Positions 46,854 to 57,511 of a stretch of 64,000 nt of DNA are shown in pieces; within the stretch, counting starts at the first letter, position 1; each line of letters begins with the position of its first letter. The position numbers and the translations under genes are program-made. The notes under the pieces were generated by a model. The model searched no databases. It was not told where the DNA came from and saw nothing but the letters and a program-made list of their open reading frames with translations. The DNA comes from Phormidium tanganyikae FI6-MK23. GTDB taxonomy: Bacteria; Cyanobacteriota; Cyanobacteriia; Leptolyngbyales; Leptolyngbyaceae. Where the stretch lies: positions 62,001 through 126,000 of the forward strand of contig JAHHHU010000010.1 in assembly GCA_019359175.1 (NCBI GenBank). Reading direction: 5' to 3'.

Positions 46854-48475
46854 GTGAAACACGATCGATAAAGCTAGGTCAGAAAGGATTTTGGGCGATC
46901 AATTTGACGGTGTTTATGGTCGCGTACAATGTCAGCGTTATGCCTGCGATTATGCCTGCAATCGTTGCTGACTTGAATTCGAGTGTAGGATACATTCAGA
47001 GCATTCTGGTACTGTTCTCGCTGATCACGGCTGCCTTTGCGCCCACCACTGAGAATCTCTGTCGCTTTTACGGTCGAACTCCTGTGTTTTTCACAGGCTT
47101 ACTGCTTTATGGTGTTGGAATTGTCTTGACGGTGCTGAGTCCAACAATGGGCGTGCTAGCCGTTAGTTTTTCAATCATTACGGGTTTGGCTTCGACTCCG
47201 CTCGTGAGTACCCCTTGGACGATCGCTGATTTGGTCTATCAAGGCAAATCGCAAGAGCAAGCGACGGTTGTTCTCATTGTGGCATCGGCGGTGGGAGGCT
47301 TGTCGGGTGGGCTATTGGGAGGCTTTCTGGCATCGCAGGTGGGTTGGCGTTGGGCCTTTGTGCCATCGCTTGCAGTGCTAATTTTAGTTTGGGTGTTAAA
47401 GCGATCGCTGCCGCAGTTGGTGATTCGCTGTGAGCAACCGATCGATTGGATCGGGGGATTGCTTTCTTTTTTCGGATTGGGTTCGATTTTGGCGGGGATC
47501 AGTTTAGCGGGCGAATTTGGCTGGTGGGAACCGAAGCGCATTTTTACGATCGCGGGTTTAGTGCTGCCGCCTTTTCCGTTGTCGATCGTGCCGACGCTGA
47601 TTGCGGTAGGGCTAATTATTTTAGGATTGTTCATGTTCTGGCAGCGACGACAAGCAGAACGCTTTAAGGCTTCTTTGCTCCGAATCGGACTTTTGCGGAA
47701 ACAAGGCTTTGTCTTCGGAATGCTTGCTGCAATGGTTCACGTTCTGATTACAACCGGAGTGCAGTTTAATCTCTATCAATTTGTGCCTGTGGTGATGTCG
47801 CTCAATCCGTTTCAGGCTGCCCTGACTGTAGTCCCTTATAATCTGACGATGGTGATTGTGGTGGTGAGTGTTCTGAAATTGTTTGTATTGGGCGATCGCA
47901 TTTGTCCGAAATACATTGTTCAGAGCGGCATTGCACTATTAGCGATCGGGATTGGTATCCTTTACCGCAGTTTATCGATTCAGGTCACTTCGATCGGACT
48001 CATGCCAGGGTTGATCGTGATGGGTATCGGCTCAGGATTGTTTCTTGCATACATTAGCAGGCTGACGTATGCGGCGACGGCTGACCATGAGAAACCCGAA
48101 GGCTCTGGAATCTACAATCCGGTTCAGAATTTGGGTAGCTCGTTGGGACGGGCAATTCTCGGAACTTCGCTGATATTTTTTGCTTCCAGGGACGTTGTGG
48201 ATAGCATTTTGAACAAGCTTGGACAAACGATTGTGCCTGCACAACGGAGTCAATTGATTGCAGAACTACAAGAAATGTTTCAAACGCTTTCACGGCAAGA
48301 GTTTAGAGAAATGCTGATTCAGAGAGTACCGCCTCCGATCGCTGCTGTAATTCGCCCGATTAGCCTAGAAGCAGCAATCTCAGGAATGCAAACCTCATTG
48401 CTCATTGCGCTGGCGTTCACTGGAATTTGTTTTCTGCTAGCGACGCCGCTTCCCAGATATCCCGGAGATCGTTAA
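46850..48475 (+). CDS. MFS transporter, 14-helix DHA2-like
   Basis: From ATG 46850 (coupled ATGA with the BrkB stop) the protein is 541 residues with about 14 hydrophobic helices and the MFS region-A-like AFAPTTENLCRFYGRTPVFF. DHA2-type exporters pump drugs or metabolites by proton antiport. An earlier open stretch from 46757 is antisense or out-of-frame BrkB and is not used. Substrate unknown. Confidence 0.85.
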   Translation: MSETRSIKLGQKGFWAINLTVFMVAYNVSVMPAIMPAIVADLNSSVGYIQSILVLFSLITAAFAPTTENLCRFYGRTPVFFTGLLLYGVGIVLTVLSPTMGVLAVSFSIITGLASTPLVSTPWTIADLVYQGKSQEQATVVLIVASAVGGLSGGLLGGFLASQVGWRWAFVPSLAVLILVWVLKRSLPQLVIRCEQPIDWIGGLLSFFGLGSILAGISLAGEFGWWEPKRIFTIAGLVLPPFPLSIVPTLIAVGLIILGLFMFWQRRQAERFKASLLRIGLLRKQGFVFGMLAAMVHVLITTGVQFNLYQFVPVVMSLNPFQAALTVVPYNLTMVIVVVSVLKLFVLGDRICPKYIVQSGIALLAIGIGILYRSLSIQVTSIGLMPGLIVMGIGSGLFLAYISRLTYAATADHEKPEGSGIYNPVQNLGSSLGRAILGTSLIFFASRDVVDSILNKLGQTIVPAQRSQLIAELQEMFQTLSRQEFREMLIQRVPPPIAAVIRPISLEAAISGMQTSLLIALAFTGICFLLATPLPRYPGDR

Positions 48476-48657
48476 TGCGATCGTTCCACGGCAGGATCTA
48501 TCGAAAGTAGTATGGTGTCTCTCCAATTGAATAGTTATTCTGCTTTGGAGGATTACCCTACATCAACCAAATTATCGCATTGCTATCAGTTTCATATTTT
48601 CTCGTTGTAGTCTTGAAAACAACTTGGGGATCAGGGTCGATACACTGGAGCATCAGC

Positions 48658-49467
48658 ATGAAAGGATTGGCTGGAAAGACTGCTTTGATTACAGGTGCAA
48701 GTTCGGGAATCGGACAAGCGATCGCAATTCGACTGGCTCAAGAAGGCTGCAACATTGCGATTAACTATCGCAGTAAGCCAGAAGAAGCGAAACGTACCGA
48801 GGAGATTGCACTACAAAAAGCAAGTGAATTGGGCATAGAAAGCAGAGAGAGTTCTCTATTAGTGCAGGGCGATGTCTCTAAAGAAGACGATATCATCCGC
48901 GTGATTAATACCACGATCGAGAAATTTGGCAGCATTGATATTTTGATTAACAATGCCGGCATTCAAACAGAGTTCGCCTCACACGAGGTTCCCACTGATA
49001 AGTTTGATCAAGTGATTGCTGTGAACTTACGCGGTGCTTTCCTGTGTGCGCGAGAAACGATTAAGCATTGGTTAGATCAGCAAAGTTCTGGTGTGATCAT
49101 CAATGTTTCGAGTGTTCACGAGGTCATCCCTCGCCCGATGTACGTTAGCTATGCTATTAGTAAAGGCGGCATGGCTAATCTCACGAAAACACTGGCGCTC
49201 GAATATGCCGATCGCAATATTCGGGTCAATGCGATCGCTCCTGGCGCGACAATTACTCCAATCAATGAAAGCTGGACAGACGACTTAGAACAAAAAGCGA
49301 TCGTCGAAAGCCACATTCCCATGAGACGCGCTGGAACTTCGGACGAAATGGCAGCATCAGCGGCGTTTCTCGCTTCGGATGAAGCCGCTTACATTACCGG
49401 ACAAACCTTGTTTATCGATGGTGGATTGACGCTTTACGCAGATTTTCGAGAAGCATGGTCAGCTTAA
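48658..49467 (+). CDS. Glucose 1-dehydrogenase-type short-chain dehydrogenase
   Basis: The 269-residue enzyme has the SDR cofactor loop LITGASSGIGQAIA, NNAG as in ILINNAGIQ, and the catalytic Ser-Tyr-Lys set (INVSSVHE; YVSYAISKGG). The close of the protein, ITGQTLFIDGGLTL, is the usual SDR end. The best functional name is glucose 1-dehydrogenase from the general pattern of cofactor and core. ATG 48658 is chosen over 48580 because the earlier part matches no SDR. It is followed closely by the glucosidase gene. Confidence 0.87.
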   Translation: MKGLAGKTALITGASSGIGQAIAIRLAQEGCNIAINYRSKPEEAKRTEEIALQKASELGIESRESSLLVQGDVSKEDDIIRVINTTIEKFGSIDILINNAGIQTEFASHEVPTDKFDQVIAVNLRGAFLCARETIKHWLDQQSSGVIINVSSVHEVIPRPMYVSYAISKGGMANLTKTLALEYADRNIRVNAIAPGATITPINESWTDDLEQKAIVESHIPMRRAGTSDEMAASAAFLASDEAAYITGQTLFIDGGLTLYADFREAWSA

Positions 49468-49496
49468 TTCACTTCAATCTTTAGAGGAGATCTCTT

Positions 49497-52151
49497 ATGG
49501 CGATCGAGAATCAGAGACTTGAGGAAAATCGAACGGGCGAAGTCGATTGGTACAAATGGGGCCCGTATCTGAGCGAACGTCAATGGGGAACAGTGCGGGA
49601 AGACTATAGCTCAGATGGCAATGCTTGGAGCTATTTCCCTCATGATCATGCTCGATCGCGGGCTTACCGCTGGGGCGAAGACGGCATCGGCGGCATCACC
49701 GACAACCATAACTTACTGTGCTTTACACTCGCGCTCTGGAACGGCAACGATCCGATTCTCAAAGAGCGATTGTTTGGTTTGACCAATAGCGAAGGCAATC
49801 ATGTCGAAGATGTCAAAGAGTACTATTTCTATCTGGATAGTACGCCGACGCATTCGTACATGAAGTATCTGTACAAATATCCGCAAGCCGAGTTCCCTTA
49901 CGAAGATCTAGTCAAAACCAATGCGAGCCGAAATCGGTATGAATTAGAGTACGAACTATTAGATACGGGAATCTTTGATGACGATCACTATTTTGATGTG
50001 TTTGTTGAATACGCCAAAGCCGATACTGAAGATGTTTTGATCAAAATCAGCATTGCCAATCGAGGATCTGAAGCGGCTCCAATTCATGCGCTACCAACGC
50101 TGTTGTTTCGCAATACTTGGTCTTGGGCGGACGGTGGCGCAAAGCCTGTAATGACTCAGATCGAGGGCACAGGAAGCAGTGTTGTTCATGCTCATATTAC
50201 AGATAGTCTGCTTGATGAATACATCAAAGATTACTACTTTTACTGTGATGGGGTTGTTCCGCTGTTGTTTACCGAAAACGAAACGAACAATCAGCGATTG
50301 TTTAATTCAACCAATGCGAATCCCTATGTAAAAGATGGCATCAATAACTATATTGTTCATGGGCAGAAAGGTGCTGTAAATCCTGCGGAGACAGGTACAA
50401 AAGTTTCGCCTCACTACGAACTCATGGTCGAGGCGGGAGAAACCAAGGGGATTCAACTGCGGCTCTCAAAACACGCCCCTGAGCAACTGAGAGATCCCTT
50501 TGGTTCTAGCTTTGAGCAAGCCTTTACCGCCCGTCTTCAAGAAGCAGATGACTTCTACAAAACAGTGATCCCGCCTGCTGTGATGGAAGATCCCGATCGA
50601 GCAAATGTGATGCGTCAAGCATTAGCGGGGATGATGTGGACAAAGCAATACTTTTACTATGATGTCGATCAATGGTTGAGGGAACGCGGCGTAACTCCCT
50701 GGACAGTTCTAAGTGAACGTAAGCATATTCGGAACAATGATTGGTTTCATATGCGAAACGATGATATTGTTTCGATGCCTGACAAGTGGGAATATCCTTG
50801 GTATGCAGCTTGGGATTTGGCGTTTCATGTGATTCCGATTAGCTTGATTGATCCCGACTTTGCTAAAGCTCAATTGATGTTGATGCTGCGGGAAGATTAT
50901 CTGCACCCAAATGGACAAATTCCAGCGTATGAATGGAATTTTGGTGATGTCAATCCTCCGGTTCATGCGTTTGCAACTTGGGAAATCTACACCCGCGATC
51001 GCGAACGCAACAACGGAGTCGGAGATATCGATTTCCTCAAATATGCCTTTTCTAAGTTGGTGATTAACTTTACTTGGTGGGTGAACCGCAAAGACGAAGG
51101 CGGTAACAATCTATTTCAAGGTGGCTTTTTAGGACTCGATAATATTGGAGTCTTCGATCGTAGTGCCCCGTTACCTACAGGTGGACATCTCGATCAAGCT
51201 GATGGAACGGCGTGGATGGCATTCTTTAGCCAGCGAATGTTCCAAATCGCGGTCGAGCTTGCACTTCATGATCCGCTCTACGAAGACTTTGCGATCAAGT
51301 TCTTTGAACATACGATGTGGATCGCGGGCGCAATGGATCGCATCGGAGAACACAACGACGAACTATGGGACGAGCAAGATGGCTTTTTCTATGATGTCTT
51401 GCACTTTCCCAATGGCAACTCTACTCGCCTGAAAGTACGATCGCTAGTCGGGTTGCTTTCGATGATGGCGATCGCTGTTTTTCCCAGTGAAGCGTTTGAT
51501 CAGCTCCCTCGCTTCAAAGCAGAGGCGCAAAGATTCATCATGCAGCATCCTGAACTCACCGACAACATTCATGTTCCGAATAAGTTGGGCGAACGAAAGC
51601 GGTTAATGCTATCGATTCTGAACGAAAATAAACTGCGCCGAATTTTGGAAAAAATGCTGGATGAATCTGAGTTTCTCAGCGATTACGGCATTCGATCGCT
51701 GTCTCGCTATCATCTAGACAATCCCTATACCTTCCATCACGCCGGGCAAGATTATAAAGTAGGCTATGTTCCCGGTGATTCAACTTCTGGAATGTTCGGC
51801 GGAAATTCCAATTGGCGCGGCCCGATTTGGATGCCTGTGAATTTGTTATTACTGCGATCTCTATTGCAACTTTATAGCTACTACGGCGATGCTTTCGTCG
51901 TCGAATATCCGACCGGATCGGGGACATACCTGACTCTATTTGATATCACCCAACAGATCAGCGAACGAATTGTTAGTATCTTCCTCAAAGATTCATCGGG
52001 TCGCCGTCCGGTCTATGGTAGCAGCGAGAAGTTCCAAACCGATCCTCACTGGAAGGACTCATTCTGTTCTATGAATATTTCCACGGGGACAATGGAGCCG
52101 GAATCGGAGCAAGTCACCAAACCGGATGGACAGGCTGTGTTGCTCGTCTGA
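49497..52151 (+). CDS. GH63-like (MGH1-type) alpha-glucosidase, 3' end frameshifted
   Basis: The 884-residue open frame carries a large family-63-type glucosidase: N-terminal beta domain ([36 protein letters not shown]), then the (alpha/alpha)6 barrel with [20 protein letters not shown] and [16 protein letters not shown] one-base loss near 52058 sends the frame to [11 protein letters not shown], ending too early. The true end is in the neighbouring frame, to 52219 (next feature). Related enzymes act on glucosylglycerate or on alpha-glucosides; the substrate is unproven. The start ATG follows an AGGAGA ribosome-binding site. Confidence 0.8.
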   Translation: MAIENQRLEENRTGEVDWYKWGPYLSERQWGTVREDYSSDGNAWSYFPHDHARSRAYRWGEDGIGGITDNHNLLCFTLALWNGNDPILKERLFGLTNSEGNHVEDVKEYYFYLDSTPTHSYMKYLYKYPQAEFPYEDLVKTNASRNRYELEYELLDTGIFDDDHYFDVFVEYAKADTEDVLIKISIANRGSEAAPIHALPTLLFRNTWSWADGGAKPVMTQIEGTGSSVVHAHITDSLLDEYIKDYYFYCDGVVPLLFTENETNNQRLFNSTNANPYVKDGINNYIVHGQKGAVNPAETGTKVSPHYELMVEAGETKGIQLRLSKHAPEQLRDPFGSSFEQAFTARLQEADDFYKTVIPPAVMEDPDRANVMRQALAGMMWTKQYFYYDVDQWLRERGVTPWTVLSERKHIRNNDWFHMRNDDIVSMPDKWEYPWYAAWDLAFHVIPISLIDPDFAKAQLMLMLREDYLHPNGQIPAYEWNFGDVNPPVHAFATWEIYTRDRERNNGVGDIDFLKYAFSKLVINFTWWVNRKDEGGNNLFQGGFLGLDNIGVFDRSAPLPTGGHLDQADGTAWMAFFSQRMFQIAVELALHDPLYEDFAIKFFEHTMWIAGAMDRIGEHNDELWDEQDGFFYDVLHFPNGNSTRLKVRSLVGLLSMMAIAVFPSEAFDQLPRFKAEAQRFIMQHPELTDNIHVPNKLGERKRLMLSILNENKLRRILEKMLDESEFLSDYGIRSLSRYHLDNPYTFHHAGQDYKVGYVPGDSTSGMFGGNSNWRGPIWMPVNLLLLRSLLQLYSYYGDAFVVEYPTGSGTYLTLFDITQQISERIVSIFLKDSSGRRPVYGSSEKFQTDPHWKDSFCSMNISTGTMEPESEQVTKPDGQAVLLV

Positions 52152-52219
52152 TTCAAGCGTTGGGATACTTCACACCGGAAACGGTGTTGGATAGCAATAC
52201 TCCTGGAGAATTTAAATAG
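52058..52219 (+). pseudogene. Displaced C-terminal end of the GH63-like glucosidase
   Basis: In the frame shifted by one base the sequence continues [20 protein letters not shown], then [18 protein letters not shown] and ends GEFK with TAG at 52217-52219. HQTGWTG is the conserved barrel end of GH63-like enzymes. [13 protein letters not shown] would join to the main part (which ends WKD at base 52057) if one C were restored. Whether this is a true lesion or a sequence error cannot be told here. Confidence 0.8.
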
Positions 52220-52268
52220 CATCAGGCTTAGAACGCGATCTGTTCTAAGCTACACCACTAACAATGCC

Positions 52269-53132
52269 ATGACGATTCAAACTGTATTAGATGCGCGTGC
52301 CCGTCTGGGTGAATGTCCTTTGTGGGATATTGATCGACAACAGCTATTCTGGGTTGATGTCCATAATCATCGGGTTCACCAGTTTGATCCTGCCACTGGG
52401 AAGGATCACTACTTTGATGCTGGGGATGTGGTGAGTGCGATCGTGCTTGCAGGTGAGGATCGATTGCTGATGGCATTACGCGATCAGCTTGCGTTTCTCA
52501 ACACCGAAACAGGCGAAATTACTCCGCTATACCAAGCTAAATTCCCCTATCCCAACACTCGTTTCAATGATGGTAAGTGTGATTCTAAAGGGCGCTTTTG
52601 GATCGGCTCTATCAGTGAAGCCCCGCAACAAGCGGAACTCTACCGCTATGATCCCGATGGTTCTTGGCGCGTCATGGAAACCGAGCTAACAATCTCGAAT
52701 GGATTAGGCTGGAGTCCCGATCAGTCCATGTTCTATTTGGCTGACTCTATTCAACATAAGATCTATGCTTACAGCTTTGATATCGAAGCGGGAACGATCC
52801 GCGATCGCCGCGTTTTGATTGATCTGACTGATGAAGCGGTCGAACCGGATGGACTCTCGATCGACAGTCAAGGCAACATTTGGACTGCGCTTTGGGATGG
52901 TTGGTGTATTGCTTGCTTCACGCCAACCGGACAGGAAATAAAGCGGATCGATCTATCTGTGCAGCGTCCAACCAGTGTGACGTTTGGCGGATCTGAGCTA
53001 ACGGATCTTTACATTACTTCAGCCTCTGTTGGACTGAGCCAAAAAGAAATTCAGCAGGGGTTTAACGCTGGAGATCTGTTTCGCTTCTCAACCTCTTCGG
53101 TTGGAATGCCAGCTTACTCATTTCTGATTTAA
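52269..53132 (+). CDS. SMP-30/gluconolactonase-family protein
   Basis: The 287-residue beta-propeller has RLGECPLWDIDRQQLFWVDV, FNDGKCDSKGRFWIGSI, SNGLGWSPD, and EPDGLSIDSQGNIWTALWDG, the metal-site series (E, N, D) of SMP-30/regucalcin lactonases. It opens gluconolactone or other sugar lactones. It follows the glucosidase and glucose dehydrogenase genes, so a gluconolactone substrate is the simplest reading. Confidence 0.9.
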   Translation: MTIQTVLDARARLGECPLWDIDRQQLFWVDVHNHRVHQFDPATGKDHYFDAGDVVSAIVLAGEDRLLMALRDQLAFLNTETGEITPLYQAKFPYPNTRFNDGKCDSKGRFWIGSISEAPQQAELYRYDPDGSWRVMETELTISNGLGWSPDQSMFYLADSIQHKIYAYSFDIEAGTIRDRRVLIDLTDEAVEPDGLSIDSQGNIWTALWDGWCIACFTPTGQEIKRIDLSVQRPTSVTFGGSELTDLYITSASVGLSQKEIQQGFNAGDLFRFSTSSVGMPAYSFLI

Positions 53133-53166
53133 TAATAAAGCAGCCATCTTCGCGAAAGAGGTATCT

Positions 53167-55966
53167 ATGTTCTTGCAAATTCCAGAACGTCGAATGAACT
53201 CGGTTCGATGGATACTCACGATCGGGTGGCTACTGGTGATCGCCTCACTGTTTTATGATCCTTGGAGTGTTGCACTCACTGAGCCAGATCATCCTTGGAG
53301 TCCGCTGCGGCTCTCTGGTGAGTGTGTGAAGGTGCAAGGTCAATTGTTTACCCGAACAGCCTTATCCCTTGGGCGCAACCTTGTTCTGGGGCGCGATCGT
53401 CCCTTCAGGAATTTTTATTTTGCTTGTGTTTGGGCATGAAGTCTGGCGGCGCATTTGTCCGCTGTCGTTTCTATCTCAGATTCCGCGCGGTTTGGGACGG
53501 CAGCGACAGTTCAAACGTGAGAATAAGAAAACGGGAAAGGTGCGCTATGAGTTGGCGAAAGTGAAGCCTGATTCGTGGCTGGGGCGGAACTATCCGTATG
53601 TGCAATTTGGCTGGCTATTTGTTGGACTGTGCGGGCGGATTCTCTTTTTTAATGCCGATCGCTTAGTGTTGGGTGGCTGGCTCCTGTTTACGATCGTTGC
53701 TTCGATCGCGGTTGGATATTTTTACGGCGGTAAGTCCTGGTGTCAGTACTTCTGTCCAATGGCTCCAGTACAAACTATCTTTAGTGAGCCGAGAGGTTTG
53801 GTCGGGACTAAGGCACACATGAGCGATAGTCGAATTACTCAGTCAATGTGTCGCACGGTGCAGCCTGATGGAAATGAGCAAAGTGCTTGTGTAGCGTGCC
53901 AAAGTCCTTGTATTGATATTGATTCTGAACGGACTTATTGGGATGGGTTGAATAAGCCTGAAGAAACATTAATTCGGTATGGCTATGTTGGCTTAGTAGT
54001 CGGTTATTTTGTTTATTACTATCTCTATGCTGGAAACTGGAACTACTATTTTTCGGGGATTTGGAATCGCGATCCGAATCAGCTTTCGGCGCTAATGAGT
54101 CCTGGACTGTATCTATTTGGGCAAGCGATTAACATTCCTAAGTTGTTTGCAGTGCCGTTAGTGTTGGGGGGATTTACTGCGATCGGGTATTTTGCTGGAC
54201 AGTTGATCGAAAGTCGCGCAAAATCCTACGGGCAGAAGCATGCAAAGCTACATCCTGATCTGATTCGACATCGCATTTTTGCAATTTGCACGTTTAGTGT
54301 TTTCAACTTTTTCTTCTTTTTTGCGGGTCGTCCTTTGATTGGGCTGTTGCCGATATGGGCGCAAACCTTGTTTGATGTAGGTTTAGTGTTTCTAAGTACA
54401 CTTTGGTTGCAAAAAACCTGGCGACGTAGCCCCGATCTTTATTCTCGTGAGAACTTAGCAAGTCGATTCCGCAAACAGCTAGAAAAGCTCGATCTCAATG
54501 TTTCACAGTATCTAGACGGTCGCTCTCTAGATGATCTGAACACCAGTGAAGTGTATGTGCTTGCAAAAGTGCTTTCTGGTTTTACACGCGAGAAGCGACA
54601 CGAAGCTTACAAAGGGGTCGTACAAGAAGCGTTAGCAGAAGGTTACGTCAACTACTCCAGTAGTTTAGAAGTTCTACAGCAGATGCGCCAAGAACTCGGC
54701 GTTTCTGATGACGAACACCGTGACGTGCTAGAAGAATTGGGCATCGAAGATCCAGAATTGCTCAATCCCGATCGACAATGGACGCTCGAAAATCAGATCC
54801 GGCTCAACGGCTACCAAAAGTCTCTAGAACGATTGATGCGACTGCAACAGAGCCAACCAGATCTCACTGCAATCCGCGCCCTACGGCAAGAGTATTCGAT
54901 TACTCCACAAGAGGAAGACTGGATTTCGGGTGAGCTTTCTCCGGAGGTGGGCAATGTTCAGAAAGCGGAAGTGTTGTTGGCTCGATTAACTGAATGGGTA
55001 AACCGCGATCGCGCTTTAAATCATCCCGAACTAACTGATCAAACTGCCGTATTAAAGCTACTGCGTATCAGCATTAATCGCAAACAAGAACTGATTGTGC
55101 GATCGATTTTAGAAACCTTGACCACGCTGCAAGATCATCCAAAAGCGATGTCGATCGCACAGTCTTTGAAACAGCTTGCCCCTCAACAGGTCACAGTAGC
55201 TTTAAAGCGCGATCGTTGGCAAAACTTACCCTCTGGGATAGCTCAAACTGAAGAACATTCAGCACAGAGTTCTGTAGAGCTTTCCACCTCAGATACCTTA
55301 GGCTATCTCGAACTTTTACTAGAACATTACAATCCGTTAGTTCAAGCGTCTGCACTTTATTTAATAGCTCGACTCGATTTAGAAAAAGTTCGATCGCTTG
55401 ATCTTAAATCTCACCCGCCGCTGGTCAGAGAAACCGCAGAACGACTGTTATCCTTGCCGTCTTCTCCTGCACTGCCTGAGATCCCAACGCTAGAAAAATT
55501 CGTTCATCTATCGAACTGTGATTTCTTTCATCGCATTCGGACTGATACATTGATGACGTTGGGCGATCGAGCAACCGTGAGGACTTACAAAACGGGTGAC
55601 CTGATCACAGAAGCCGGAGACACTTGCCGAGAATTGTTGTTGCTAATCGAAGGCGATGCGAACATCCACTATCAGCTTACGGATGAAGTTCGAGTAGAGC
55701 GTTTCCACCCTGGACAAATGCTCGATGAGCTAGAAGTTTTAACCCGAAGCAACTCAGAAAACGCGATCGTTGCAGGCAGCGAAAAGACGCGTATTATTGC
55801 AGTTCCCGTCGATGCGCTTGACGATTTGCTCGATCAAGATTCTGATTTTGCTCGACAGATTTTAGAACTCGAAAGCCGACAGCTTCAACGATTCGTAAAA
55901 TCGGGGCAAAATGACGATCGCCCCGATTTCGAGCCGCCTATTCCTGCTCGAAGTACTGTGGCGTAA
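53167..55966 (+). pseudogene. Frameshifted polyferredoxin fused to a Crp-type sensor domain
   Basis: The first frame reads MFLQIPERRMNSVRWILTIG and later GECVKVQGQ; an extra T near 53344 then shifts it. The second frame continues CLPEQPYPLGATLFWGAIVP and runs to 55966. Together they give about 930 residues: about six hydrophobic helices, 4Fe-4S-type clusters WCQYFCPMAP and CVACQSPCID, a helical middle region, and a C-terminal cyclic-nucleotide-binding-like domain (VRTYKTGDLITEAGD, FHPGQMLDELEVL). Such NapH-like/CNB fusions are known in cyanobacteria. The frameshift may be a lesion or an error. It overlaps the convergent gene by 29 bases. Confidence 0.78.
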
Positions 55967-57464
55967 AGGTTCCATGCAGTCCATAAGGAATGTGATGCTT
56001 GAGATGCAGCTTTGCGACAATGCTCAAATCTTTAGCATCGACAACCACGATATTAGAGCGATCGCGTTCTGTATCGAATACGGTCGCAATCAGCCAGCCG
56101 TCATCTTCTTCCCCATTCAGTTCCGTATATAGTCCCGTTTCCGCTGCTTTCCCACGCGGAACAAACACAGGTTCGCTCACATATCCAGTCGGTGCAAAAC
56201 TGCAAACCTGCCGCGTTCCGGTTTCAACATCCACTTTGAGAATGGCTTGGTGGGGCGCATTCCCCGTTTCTGCATGAGCCGCTGCCATGTAGATGTAACG
56301 ATGTTGTCGTCCTGCTTTTGCGGGGTGAATAAAGGGAAACTCACAGCAACGCGCTTCGAGCAGTTCTCGATCGACCTTCCCGGTTTCTAAATCCATCCGA
56401 AAACGCCACAGTTGACCGGGTGAAAGCGCGTCAAAGTCGGTTTCTCGATAGTCTGCTCCAGGTTCAACTTCTGGCAAATTGGTGTAACAAACAGAATCAA
56501 TCACAATGTTTCCATCCTGCTCGAAAGCATTCGCATGGTGGAAAACAAAGCCTGATGGTGTTTCGAGAATCTGAAGTTTTGCTTTGACCCCTGGATCGCG
56601 GGGAATGATCAGAACTTTTGTCGGCTGATCGGGCTGGAACTTGATACATTCTCCCGCCGATCGCATTCCTGCTAAAAAGGGCAGTGGATTGAACTTAACC
56701 GGATTTTGGAAAAAGATACAGTAGTTCGGAGTAATCGCAAAGTCATGAACAAAGGCAAATCCGGGCACAGGATAATCGTGGTGGCGGATGATGTTGCCGT
56801 CGAGATCAAGTTCGTAAATTGCGATCGTAAATGATAGTCCCGCTTTGATCGAGAAGTTCACTAAGCAAGGTTTGCCGTCATCAAATTTGCTTGATGGATC
56901 AATCCAAGGATGTGCCGCGAACGGTGCGCCTTTGCCTAACTTGCCGTCAAAATACTCTAAGCCCAATGTTTCTAGAGTCTGCGGATCAAGGCGATGCGGT
57001 TCAGCGGCTTCCCAGAGTGCAAGCAACTTTCCGCCCCAGTAAATCACCTGCGTATTCGCAATGTTCTTGATCCGAATATCAAAGGCATTCCCCAGCCAGC
57101 CCCCGGATTTCTGTGTTCCGAACACACCGCGATAAAGGATTTTCCCTGCTTTTTGTTCTGCGATATAGCCTTCGGTTTTGACAAAACGATTGCGAAAATG
57201 AGCGCGTCCGTTGTGAAATGCGATCGCGCTAATCATGCCATCGCCATCAAACGGATGCTGAAATCTTTCGCCGTTGACCTCGAACTGTCCAGGCCCATTT
57301 CTAAACAGCGTTCCGCTTAATTCCGCTGGCAGTTCGCCTTCAATTTCATCAATCCAGTAGTCATATTCCTGTGTTAGTGATCGATATCCGCGCTGCCATT
57401 CTTTAGTGTTGTAGGAAGCAGTCGGAACCGTAGCCGCGTGCTCAAAAAGCTGAAACCCTTGCAT
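55938..57464 (-). CDS. Carotenoid cleavage oxygenase
   Basis: The 508-residue non-heme iron enzyme has the four iron-binding histidines in the expected contexts: AAHPWIDPSSK, FVHDFAITPNY, FVFHHANAFEQDG, and the last in LHGTFTPQYF at the end. The seven-bladed propeller pattern (LSGTLFRNGPGQFEVNG; PFDGDGMISAIAF) is typical. Cyanobacterial enzymes of this group cleave apocarotenoids to retinal. It is followed, same strand, by a folate/biopterin-type transporter gene 47 bases upstream. Confidence 0.9.
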   Translation of the reverse strand: MQGFQLFEHAATVPTASYNTKEWQRGYRSLTQEYDYWIDEIEGELPAELSGTLFRNGPGQFEVNGERFQHPFDGDGMISAIAFHNGRAHFRNRFVKTEGYIAEQKAGKILYRGVFGTQKSGGWLGNAFDIRIKNIANTQVIYWGGKLLALWEAAEPHRLDPQTLETLGLEYFDGKLGKGAPFAAHPWIDPSSKFDDGKPCLVNFSIKAGLSFTIAIYELDLDGNIIRHHDYPVPGFAFVHDFAITPNYCIFFQNPVKFNPLPFLAGMRSAGECIKFQPDQPTKVLIIPRDPGVKAKLQILETPSGFVFHHANAFEQDGNIVIDSVCYTNLPEVEPGADYRETDFDALSPGQLWRFRMDLETGKVDRELLEARCCEFPFIHPAKAGRQHRYIYMAAAHAETGNAPHQAILKVDVETGTRQVCSFAPTGYVSEPVFVPRGKAAETGLYTELNGEEDDGWLIATVFDTERDRSNIVVVDAKDLSIVAKLHLKHHIPYGLHGTFTPQYFEQE

Positions 57465-57511
57465 TGTTCTTTTATTGGATACAGTTACACTTTCTATTGA
57501 ATTCAGCCCGC

